Source of the DNA: Actinomycetes bacterium
GTDB lineage: Bacteria; Actinomycetota; Acidimicrobiia; Acidimicrobiales; JAJYPT01
Length of the DNA: 8,385 nucleotides
NCBI GenBank assembly: GCA_021795135.1
Contig: JAJYPT010000072.1
Coordinates: 1 to 8,385 of the forward strand
Reading direction: 5' to 3'
Of this stretch, positions 1 to 6,472 are shown in pieces. Position numbers and translations under genes: made by a program. Each line of letters begins with the position of its first letter. Position 1 is the stretch's first letter. The notes under the pieces are model-generated. The model had not been told where the DNA came from and did not search any database. It saw nothing but the letters and a program-made list of their open reading frames with translations.

Positions 1-287
1 AAAAAATACAATACAACCACTGAAACTCGCAATTTCAAAAATCTACCAACCAATGCATGTCCTAATTCATGCAAAAGTATAGACCCCAGTAAAAAAGTCG
101 TCACCAAAAGTGCCATTAGGGCTGCTATATATTGGCTATGATGAAAAGCCGTACTGTATCTAACCCAAAAACTCCAAAAAGCTAGTACTGATAAAAGTAT
201 CCACGAAGAAGTTATCTCTACTGGTATGCCGAAAAGCTTTCCGAGATGAATCCGATGTTGTTGGGGAGATAGTTGACCAAGAGGCAT
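1..287 (-). CDS. Site-2-type (M50 family) membrane metalloprotease, N-terminal part, runs off the left edge
   Basis: This is the first 95 codons of a gene read leftward; the rest lies outside the window. From the ATG at 285-287 the protein has a short polar N-terminus, then a hydrophobic segment at about residues 21-42 opening with GIPVEI, a second at about 53-72, and directly after it the zinc-protease motif HELGHA (H73, E74, H77; bases 57-71). A HExxH motif inside or next to a membrane helix, preceded by a G-I-P helix, is the hallmark of M50 intramembrane proteases (SpoIVFB/Rip3-like), which cleave membrane-anchored regulators in the lipid bilayer. Whether C-terminal CBS domains follow, as in Rip3-type members, cannot be seen. 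The frame is closed upstream by a stop at 336-338. No Shine-Dalgarno precedes the ATG; a TAAACT at 293-298 (minus strand) could be the -10 of a leaderless transcript, but this is weak. Natural substrates are unknown. Confidence 0.85.
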   Translation of the reverse strand, partial: MPLGQLSPQQHRIHLGKLFGIPVEITSSWILLSVLAFWSFWVRYSTAFHHSQYIAALMALLVTTFLLGSILLHELGHALVGRFLKLRVSVVVLYF

Positions 288-474
288 AGTAGAGTTTAGC
301 GCAAACAGCAATAACAATAGCGGTATGGAAATTTTCTATATAATCTCAACCTAGAATTTGTCTTAACATACAATTTATTTCAACTCAATTAAGAATTTTA
401 CTTTATTAAAAACAAAAACTATAACTATTTAGATTTTTGACCATATTATGAAATAATAAACTCATTGGACTCAC

Positions 475-508
475 ATTATAGATATCTAATAATTTAAATA
501 TCTATAAT
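475..508. repeat. 11-bp perfect inverted repeat, possible operator or divergent promoter element
   Basis: The left arm ATTATAGATAT (475-485) and right arm ATATCTATAAT (498-508) are exact reverse complements separated by 12 bases. The left arm also overlaps a 10-bp palindrome TAGATATCTA (479-488), so the motif AGATAT occurs three times in alternating orientation. Because the arms end in TATAAT, each strand carries a perfect -10 hexamer pointing outward: 503-508 toward the cupin gene and 475-480 on the minus strand toward the protease gene. Neither has a recognisable -35 box at the normal distance. It may be a regulator-binding site between divergent genes, but AT-rich DNA yields such repeats by chance more readily than mixed sequence. 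Confidence 0.4.
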
Positions 509-768
509 CTTGTAGCCTTGTGGTAAAAAATCGACATGACATAAAGTTAAGCAGTAGATAAATTGACCCAATCAAAAAGATAGAGTTAGAGACGAAAAAG
601 TTGGCAGCTAAAGCTGAAATTGACTTATAGATCCTTGGCTTTGAATTTATTTACCTTATTTAAGATATGTAGTTTCCAATAAGAAAAAACAGACATCATT
701 ACTACGAAATGCCCCTAAAGAGATAAATGTCTTAAATCTTATTCCAACTACTTTCATCAAGATCTAGC

Positions 769-774
769 TATACT
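769..774 (+). promoter_or_regulatory. Candidate -10 box for the cupin gene
   Basis: TATACT matches the bacterial -10 consensus at five of six positions and would start transcription near 780-783, giving a leader of about 30 nt before the ATG at 812. No convincing -35 hexamer lies 16-18 nt upstream, so the call rests on the -10 box and its position alone. Confidence 0.3.
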
Positions 775-811
775 AAAAAGACCAAGCTAACCAAGGTCAA
801 AAATAAAACTC

Positions 812-1168
812 ATGGGCAATTCTTCCAATATCGAAATAGCACAACTCAATCAAGTACTTCAAAATTTACAAGGACAAGGCGTAAATTGGACATTGGAAAA
901 TAGCGATGAGCTTAATATAAATTTAGTTCATCTAAATCCCAATGAAGAATTGGGATCACATATCAATTCTCAAGTAGAAGTAGCTGTCTTGGTCCTACAA
1001 GGACAAGGTTTAGTCACTATTGAATCCCAAAGCCATGAGCTAAAACCCCTATCTTTGATATTGATACCAAAAGAAACCACAAGAATAATCCAAGCCAGCG
1101 AAACCGGCTTGGATTATCTAACTATTCATAAAAGAAAGGGTCTCCTACAACTAAAACAAAAAGCCTAA
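812..1168 (+). CDS. Small single-domain cupin protein with degenerate metal-site motifs
   Basis: The 118-residue product is about the size of one cupin beta-barrel. The segment from G48 to G64 resembles cupin motif 1: H50 and E56 are at the expected places, but the second histidine of the usual HxH pair is N52. Motif 2 is recognisable around LILIPKETTR (residues 82-91), where the proline is kept but the usual final histidine is replaced by R91 or its neighbours. The barrel fold is thus likely, while normal metal binding through three His and one Glu is doubtful; it may be a sensor or binding protein rather than an oxygenase. No signal peptide or membrane segment is seen, so it should be cytoplasmic. 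The ATG lacks a good Shine-Dalgarno (only AAGG about 15 nt upstream). It ends 3 nt from the convergent glgB stop. No functional link to the glycogen genes is evident, and I do not recognise a specific function. Confidence 0.75.
   Translation: MGNSSNIEIAQLNQVLQNLQGQGVNWTLENSDELNINLVHLNPNEELGSHINSQVEVAVLVLQGQGLVTIESQSHELKPLSLILIPKETTRIIQASETGLDYLTIHKRKGLLQLKQKA
1085..1117 (-). terminator. Hairpin with T-rich tail, candidate terminator of the glgE operon inside the antisense cupin gene
   Basis: Arms 1085-1096 (ATAATCCAAGCC) and 1106-1117 (GGCTTGGATTAT) are a perfect 12-bp inverted repeat with a 9-nt loop. Read on the minus strand, the stem begins 55 nt after the glgB stop codon and is followed by a T-rich run, TCTTGTGGTTTCTTTTGG (12 of 18 bases are T). 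That is a plausible intrinsic terminator, although the T run is interrupted. On the plus strand the bases following the stem are not T-rich, so it is unlikely to end cupin transcription. The stem lies in cupin codons 92-102. Confidence 0.45.
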
Positions 1169-1171
1169 AGC

Positions 1172-3382
1172 TTATTGTTTTAGCCACAGCACTCCCAAAG
1201 GTGGCAGGCTCAATGCAGCAGAAAATTCTAGGCCATGCCAACTCAAGCTTTCTGCTTTAATTACTTCATTTCCCACTCCAGAACCTCCAAATTCTAAAGA
1301 ATCAGTATTTAGAATTTCTCTCCAATTTCCGGCATAAGGAAGCCCTATTCGATAATCATGTCTAGGAACAGGAGATAAATTAGCTATAGCACAAAGTGGG
1401 TTTTTGGGATCATTAGGATCTATCCTCAAAAAAGATATAACATTATTTTCCACATCAGAAGCATCTATCCACCGAAATCCTTCTCCTGAAAAATCTTGAG
1501 CAAACAAAGCTGTAGTAGAGCTATAGATAGTGTTTAGTTGTTGAATTAGCTTTGTTATGCCCAAATGTTGGGGATCATCTAAAAGATGCCAATCTAGGCT
1601 ACGCTCGTGAGACCATTCTCTCCATTGACCAAACTCTGAGCCCATAAAGATCAATTTTTTACCCGGATGAGCCCACATCCAAGCAAAAAGAGCTCTAAGA
1701 TTTGCCATCTTTTGCCATTTATCGCCAGGCATTTTATCGATCAAAGAACCTTTCCCATGTACTACTTCATCATGAGAAAGCGGTAAAATAAAGTTCTCAC
1801 TAAATGCATAAAGAAGACCAAAAGTAAGATCATTATGATGATAATGACGATATATGGGGTCTTTAGAAAAATAATCTAAAGTATCATGCATCCAACCCAT
1901 ATTCCATTTGAATCCAAATCCCAGTCCACCTAAATAAACTGGTCTTGATACTCCAGGCCATGCGGTTGATTCTTCTGCAATAGTTGCCACTTGAGGGTTT
2001 TCCTCATAGACAATAGTATTGAGTTCTTTCAAAAATTCAACTGCTTCTAAGTTTTCCCTACCACCGTATTTATTAGGAATCCATTCACCTTGTTTGCGTG
2101 AATAATCTAGATACAACATAGAAGCAACAGCATCTACTCTAAGTCCATCTATATGAAGCTCTTTGACCCAATACAAAGCATTTGCAATTAAAAAATTTCT
2201 TACTTCTCTTCGCCCAAAATTAAACACCAGCGTTCCCCAGTCGGGATGTTCTCCTTGTCGAGGATCTTGGTGCTCATAAAGAGCTGTCCCATCAAAGCGA
2301 GCCAGAGCCCAATCATCTTTTGGAAAGTGAGCTGGAACCCAATCTACAATTACTCCAATACCATATTGATGAAGAGAATCTACTAGATGACGAAAATCAT
2401 CTGGTGTACCAAATCTAGAAGTGGGAGCAAAATAAGATGAGACTTGATAACCCCAAGAACCGCCAAAGGGATGTTCTGCTACTGGCATAAACTCAACATG
2501 GGTAAAGCCCATATCTAAAATATATTTAGGCAAAGTTTCAGCTAATTCTCTATAGGTAAGAGGCCGGTCAGATTCTTCTGGACGATGCCTCCAAGAGCCA
2601 AGGTGTAATTCATATATTGCCATGGGGCTTCGCAAGAGGTCCCTTTGGGACTGTTTTTCAAACCAATTGCCATCTTGCCACTGATAGTTAGAATCAAAAA
2701 CTATACTTGCAGTCCCAGGAGGTACCTCTGCAGCAAAAGCAAAGGGATCAGCTTTGAGCAACAGTTTGTGATCTTGAGATAAAATTTCAAACTTATACCT
2801 AGCTCCTGGCTTTACTCCTGGGATAAAAATTTCCCAAATGCCGCTAGATCCTAAAGTTCGCATCGGGTGAATACGTCCGTCCCAAAAGTTAAAGTCTCCA
2901 ACTACTCGAACAGAAATTGCATTAGGTGCCCAAAGTGCAAATGAAGTCCCTTGAACCCCTTGGTGGGTGCGAGGATGTGCTCCTAATATTTCCCACAGTT
3001 TCCTATGGCTACCCTCAGAGATCAAATGAAGATCCAACTCCCCCAAAGTTGGCCAAAAACTATAAGGATCTTGAAAAACATCTAGATCCTCTCCAAAATT
3101 GGCTTCTAGGAAATAAGGAACTTCAACTTTAGCAAAAGCAGCAAAAACTCCAGCCGGATGAATCTTTTCCATTTCTATATCCGCAGAGTTATCTAGCTTT
3201 ATCCTCATTTTAGAAGCTCCTGGACGATAAGCTCTAACTACTCCGTCATGAATCCCTAAAACAGTATGAGGATCTTGGAGCTCTCCTCTTACTAACAGAT
3301 GGATATTTGGATGACCTAAAGGAGGGGTGTTAGGAGAAACCCCTACTCTTTTAGGTGAATCTTGCTTTTGCTCAGATGTCAT
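1172..3382 (-). CDS. glgB: 1,4-alpha-glucan branching enzyme GlgB
   Basis: This cytoplasmic enzyme cuts alpha-1,4-glucan chains and rejoins the piece through an alpha-1,6 bond, making the branches of glycogen-like glucan; in this operon its substrate would be the linear chains built by GlgE. The 736 residues are close to the 728 of E. coli GlgB. In order: an N-terminal N1 domain (about 28-115), a CBM48-type domain (about 125-230), the GH13 catalytic barrel (about 250-600) and a C-terminal beta domain. Catalytic landmarks are intact: DWVPAHF (D347, H352), nucleophile D417 in GLRVDAV, acid/base E470 in TIAEES, and D538 in LSHDEVV. All three catalytic residues sit exactly 12 positions after E. 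coli D405, E458 and D526. The ATG is preceded by AAGGAG at a spacing of 9 nt. It is the last gene of the operon, 77 nt after mak, and ends 3 nt from the convergent cupin gene. Confidence 0.97.
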   Translation of the reverse strand: MTSEQKQDSPKRVGVSPNTPPLGHPNIHLLVRGELQDPHTVLGIHDGVVRAYRPGASKMRIKLDNSADIEMEKIHPAGVFAAFAKVEVPYFLEANFGEDLDVFQDPYSFWPTLGELDLHLISEGSHRKLWEILGAHPRTHQGVQGTSFALWAPNAISVRVVGDFNFWDGRIHPMRTLGSSGIWEIFIPGVKPGARYKFEILSQDHKLLLKADPFAFAAEVPPGTASIVFDSNYQWQDGNWFEKQSQRDLLRSPMAIYELHLGSWRHRPEESDRPLTYRELAETLPKYILDMGFTHVEFMPVAEHPFGGSWGYQVSSYFAPTSRFGTPDDFRHLVDSLHQYGIGVIVDWVPAHFPKDDWALARFDGTALYEHQDPRQGEHPDWGTLVFNFGRREVRNFLIANALYWVKELHIDGLRVDAVASMLYLDYSRKQGEWIPNKYGGRENLEAVEFLKELNTIVYEENPQVATIAEESTAWPGVSRPVYLGGLGFGFKWNMGWMHDTLDYFSKDPIYRHYHHNDLTFGLLYAFSENFILPLSHDEVVHGKGSLIDKMPGDKWQKMANLRALFAWMWAHPGKKLIFMGSEFGQWREWSHERSLDWHLLDDPQHLGITKLIQQLNTIYSSTTALFAQDFSGEGFRWIDASDVENNVISFLRIDPNDPKNPLCAIANLSPVPRHDYRIGLPYAGNWREILNTDSLEFGGSGVGNEVIKAESLSWHGLEFSAALSLPPLGVLWLKQ

Positions 3383-3391
3383 AAAGCTTTT

Positions 3392-3397
3392 CTCCTT
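3392..3397 (-). promoter_or_regulatory. Strong Shine-Dalgarno of glgB within a possible hairpin
   Basis: AAGGAG on the minus strand lies 9 nt before the glgB ATG and fixes that start. The surrounding bases 3384-3406 can fold on themselves: AAGC (3403-3406) pairs with GCTT (3384-3387), and TCTT pairs with GGAGA, with one G-U pair and a 3-nt bulge. This would partly hide the site. The fold is short and its effect is inference. Confidence 0.6.
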
Positions 3398-3459
3398 AAA
3401 GAGCTTATCGATTCGATTTAAAAAAATACAATTTTATACATTGAGAAAATATAAAACTA

Positions 3460-4782
3460 TTATTTCCCAAATGTTTGGTTTGCTAATTTAGAAAATGCAC
3501 CAAGAGGGATGGGAAGCCAATTTGGTCTTTGAGAGTTCTCATAAGCTATCTCATAGGCAGCTTTTTCCATCTCATGTAAATGTAACAATATTTGCAACGC
3601 CATTGGATCTTGAGGAAGTAAATCTTGGATCAAAGGAGAAGACAAATAAGCTTCTAAAAAGCCGTTTCGATTCCTTCTTTGCCACTCAAGACCTAATTGA
3701 TCAACTTCTTGATCTTGTAATGAGTCTTGGTTCATCTTAGAAACTTCTACTGCATAATGCAAAGATCGCAAAAAACCAGCTATATCTTTCAAAGGAGATC
3801 TAACTTGTCTTCTTTTATCAAAAGACAAAGCAGGCTCTCCTTCAAAGTCTAGGACAAACCAACCAAGGTCTGTTCTCATTACTTGTCCCAAATGATAATC
3901 CCCATGGATTCTAATAGAGGCCCCAACATCGGAGAGGCTACTAAGTTTAGAAAAAAGATCTAAAGCTTTATCTTTTAATTCGGGATCTAAAATATCTTCA
4001 ATATTTTCAACCATAGTCGACATAGATGAAATCCACTGTGAAGGCTCAGCTTCATAAACTCCAAAAGCCTTAGCAAGACTAGAGTGTAATTTAGCTGTCA
4101 TTTCCCCTAATCGTCCTGCTTCGGGGAAAAAATCCCCTCCAGCTTCTTCTGGAGAAACCCCACTTGCAAATAGATCTCGCAAAGAAGTCAAAGCCAAAGC
4201 CCATCCTTCTGTACCGCCAGCTAAAAATTCTTGAAGATAGGCAAAATCAAAGTCATCATTTTTCCATAAAGCAACAGGTGCAGCTAAATGATTGAAACCT
4301 ACTCTATCTAAGGCTTCGTTCATTTCAACTTCTGGATTTGTTCCCCGGTGAAGTCTTCTAAAAATTTTTAGTATAAGTTTTTCGTCATATACCAAGGAAC
4401 TATTGGATTGTTCTAAACCCAAAGCCCTTACAGTTTGACTATCGTAATTGGTATTGGTGATCATATCCAATAAGTATTTAGCTAGGAGATGATCACCCAC
4501 TATCTCATAAACATCTAATATTTTTTCTTCAGAGTTAATCTGTCCAATAAAAAATCCATCTCCTATGTGAATATTTCTATCTTTTTCATGAATAGAAACT
4601 ATAACTTGATAAAGAGATTTAGGAGTTTGTACAAGGATTTGGACCAAAGCCGGAAAATCTTGTTTTAAAACTTGCCAGCTAGATATTTCTATTTCACTAT
4701 TGGAATCTGCAAACCATCTTTGATTTTGCAAAAAAGATGGTAATAGTTGTTTTATTTGATCTATATAGTCTTGCTTAATCAT
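3460..4782 (-). CDS. mak: Maltokinase (trehalose pathway, maltose to maltose 1-phosphate)
   Basis: Maltokinase (Mak, also called Pep2) uses ATP to phosphorylate the maltose made by TreS, giving maltose 1-phosphate, the donor for GlgE. Numbered from the preferred start (440 residues), the protein shows the N-terminal family motif LPSFLQNQRWFA (14-25), a probable nucleotide-binding lysine in LILKIFRRLHRG (K139), the catalytic loop HGDYHLGQ (293-300; D295) and the metal-binding DFEGEP (D312), followed by the conserved stretch RRQVRSPLKDIAGFLRSLHY. These are the aminoglycoside-phosphotransferase-like kinase features of Mak. It is separate from TreS, not fused as in many bacteria. I prefer the ATG at 4780-4782, which overlaps the treS stop by 8 nt, has GGTGG just upstream and puts QRWFA at the usual distance. 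An in-frame ATG at 4813-4815 would add 11 residues, but those bases code the conserved treS C-terminus and lack a ribosome binding site. Confidence 0.93.
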   Translation of the reverse strand: MIKQDYIDQIKQLLPSFLQNQRWFADSNSEIEISSWQVLKQDFPALVQILVQTPKSLYQVIVSIHEKDRNIHIGDGFFIGQINSEEKILDVYEIVGDHLLAKYLLDMITNTNYDSQTVRALGLEQSNSSLVYDEKLILKIFRRLHRGTNPEVEMNEALDRVGFNHLAAPVALWKNDDFDFAYLQEFLAGGTEGWALALTSLRDLFASGVSPEEAGGDFFPEAGRLGEMTAKLHSSLAKAFGVYEAEPSQWISSMSTMVENIEDILDPELKDKALDLFSKLSSLSDVGASIRIHGDYHLGQVMRTDLGWFVLDFEGEPALSFDKRRQVRSPLKDIAGFLRSLHYAVEVSKMNQDSLQDQEVDQLGLEWQRRNRNGFLEAYLSSPLIQDLLPQDPMALQILLHLHEMEKAAYEIAYENSQRPNWLPIPLGAFSKLANQTFGK

Positions 4783-6472
4783 CTGAATCCACCAATTCGA
4801 ACCAATAAAAGCCATAAGGGCCTAAAGTAATAAAATAAGGAAGTTCTCCTATCTTAGGAAAAGGCACTCTTCCAAGTAGTTCTATAGGAGTCTTTCCAGC
4901 CCATTTGCTCAAAAACATCTCTACTGGCTGAGGGAAACGACTTAGATTATGTATACATAAAACAGTGTCTTGTCCACCGGTAAGGTCATTTTTTTTACTT
5001 CTTATATAAGCAAGAGCTGATGGGTTTTCCGATTGAAGTATTTCAAAATTGCCAATTCCAAAAACCTCATGTTGACGTCTAACTTCAAGCATACGTCTGA
5101 GCCAATGTAAAAAAGAACTGGGGTCGCGCTGTTCTGCTTCTACATTTACTGACTGAAAACCATATACTGAGTCCATCAAAGGAGGTAAATAAAGTTGGGC
5201 GAAATCTGATTTACTAAAACCTCCATTTCTATCTGGAGACCACTGCATAGGAGTTCTAACACTATCACGGTCGCCTAAGTAAATATTATCCCCCATAAGT
5301 ATTTCATCGCCATAATAAAGAATTGGACTACCAGGCATTGAAAACAATATAGCGTGTAACAACTCAGCTACTCTTCTATCGTTATTTACCAAAGAAGCAA
5401 GTCTTCTACCAATACCAATGTTTCTTTTCATCCTAGGGTCACTAGCATATTCTGCATACATGTAGTCACGTTCTTCATCACTTACCATCTCTAGGGTAAG
5501 TTCATCATGATTGCGTAAAAACATTCCCCATTGGCATCCTGGAGGTATATCAGGAGTTTGGGCTAAAACTTCAGTTATGGGATAGCGCTGTTCCCTCCTT
5601 ACAGCCATAAACATCCTCGGCATGAGCGGAAAATGGAAACACATGTTACATTCGTCTCCATCTCCAAAATAATCCACTACATCTGCAGGCCACTGGTTAG
5701 CTTCGGCTAAAAGCAATCTTCCTGGGTGAGAAGAGTCAACTTCTTTTCGAAGTCTTTTTAGATAAGCATGAGTCTCAGGTAAATTCTCTCCATTTGTTCC
5801 CTGTCTTTCAAAAAGATAAGGAACCGCATCAAGTCTAAATCCATCGAGACCAACATCAAGCCAAAAGCGAACTACATCTAACATTGCAGCTGCTACTTCA
5901 GGATTTTCATAGTTCAGATCAGGTTGATGAGAAAAAAACCTATGCCAATAATATTGTTGACGAACAGGATCCCAAGACCAATTTGAACGCTCTGTATCAA
6001 CAAAAATTATTCTAGCCTCGGGCCATTTTTGGTCATCATCACTCCAGACATACCAATCTGCTTTTGGATTAGTTCTATCTAGTCTCGATTCTTGAAACCA
6101 AGGATGTTGGTCACTGGTATGGTTCATAACCATATCAGCAATTATTCGAATTCCTCTCTTGTGAGCTTGTTCTACCAAAGTTACAACATCAGCTAAATCT
6201 CCATAAGCAGGAAGCACTGTAAAAAAATCACTAATGTCATAGCCACCATCTTTTAGAGGAGATTGATAAAAAGGCAACAGCCATAGACAATCTACCCCCA
6301 GCCAAGATAGATAATCTAGCTTTTGTACTATACCTTGTAAATCTCCAGTTCCATCATCATTGGAATCATAGAATCCTCTTACCAACACCTCATAAAAAAC
6401 TGCCTTTTGATACCAATTTGGATCAACTCCAGAAATAATTCTAGAGTGATCTTCACCGGGTCCTAGAGTCAT
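4775..6472 (-). CDS. treS: Trehalose synthase / maltose alpha-D-glucosyltransferase TreS
   Basis: TreS reversibly interconverts trehalose and maltose by intramolecular glucosyl rearrangement in the cytoplasm; beside mak and glgE its likely flux is trehalose to maltose, feeding the kinase. The 565-residue protein is a GH13 enzyme of normal length. It opens with the family signature WYQKAVFYEVLVRGFYDSN (20-38), then shows DMVMNH (D113-H118), nucleophile D215 in GFRLDAVPYL, acid/base E257 in LLLAEANQWP, D323 in RNHDELTL and the substrate-region motif RTPMQWS (406-412). The C-terminal beta domain ends with the typical GPYGFYWFEL. There is no signal peptide and no fused maltokinase domain. The start ATG overlaps the glgE stop as ATGA and has AAGGAA 6 nt upstream. 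The stop codon overlaps the mak start, so translational coupling on both sides is likely. Confidence 0.96.
   Translation of the reverse strand: MTLGPGEDHSRIISGVDPNWYQKAVFYEVLVRGFYDSNDDGTGDLQGIVQKLDYLSWLGVDCLWLLPFYQSPLKDGGYDISDFFTVLPAYGDLADVVTLVEQAHKRGIRIIADMVMNHTSDQHPWFQESRLDRTNPKADWYVWSDDDQKWPEARIIFVDTERSNWSWDPVRQQYYWHRFFSHQPDLNYENPEVAAAMLDVVRFWLDVGLDGFRLDAVPYLFERQGTNGENLPETHAYLKRLRKEVDSSHPGRLLLAEANQWPADVVDYFGDGDECNMCFHFPLMPRMFMAVRREQRYPITEVLAQTPDIPPGCQWGMFLRNHDELTLEMVSDEERDYMYAEYASDPRMKRNIGIGRRLASLVNNDRRVAELLHAILFSMPGSPILYYGDEILMGDNIYLGDRDSVRTPMQWSPDRNGGFSKSDFAQLYLPPLMDSVYGFQSVNVEAEQRDPSSFLHWLRRMLEVRRQHEVFGIGNFEILQSENPSALAYIRSKKNDLTGGQDTVLCIHNLSRFPQPVEMFLSKWAGKTPIELLGRVPFPKIGELPYFITLGPYGFYWFELVDSDD

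Larger units (their letters stand above)
288..811. other. AT-rich divergent intergenic region
   Basis: This stretch of about 520 bases separates the divergent M50 protease and cupin genes. It is markedly richer in A+T than the coding DNA around it. I scanned both strands for start codons: the longest open frame found is 33 codons (656-757, minus), without a ribosome binding site or recognisable product, so I call no gene here. I see no tRNA-like or rRNA-like sequence and no CRISPR-type repeats. The notable contents are an 11-bp inverted repeat at 475-508 and a good -10 box at 769-774, listed separately. The promoters of both flanking genes must lie here. Confidence 0.7.

Noticed and set aside
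605..616. Small palindrome CAGCTAAAGCTG in the intergenic region
   Set aside because: The 5-bp arms with a 2-nt spacer are common by chance, and no promoter element lies at a fixed distance.
656..757. Minus-strand open frame of 33 codons (begins MKVVGIRF)
   Set aside because: It is very short, lacks a Shine-Dalgarno and shows no recognisable motif; open frames of this length are expected by chance.
1217..1256. Arms AGCAGAAA/TTTCTGCT in the glgB 3' end as a cupin terminator
   Set aside because: The stem is only 8 bp with a 24-nt loop, and the following bases are only loosely T-rich; too weak to call.
2926..3132. Plus-strand open frame of 68 codons
   Set aside because: It lies wholly antisense within glgB, has no recognisable domain and exists because of the codon use of the real gene.
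3383..3459. Possible internal promoter (TGTATAAAAT, minus strand) before glgB
   Set aside because: The -10-like sequence is not matched by a -35 box and AT-rich DNA makes such hexamers frequent; left as a question under the junction finding.
3495..3740. Plus-strand open frame of 81 codons
   Set aside because: It is antisense to the conserved C-terminal part of mak and has no family resemblance; treated as a shadow.
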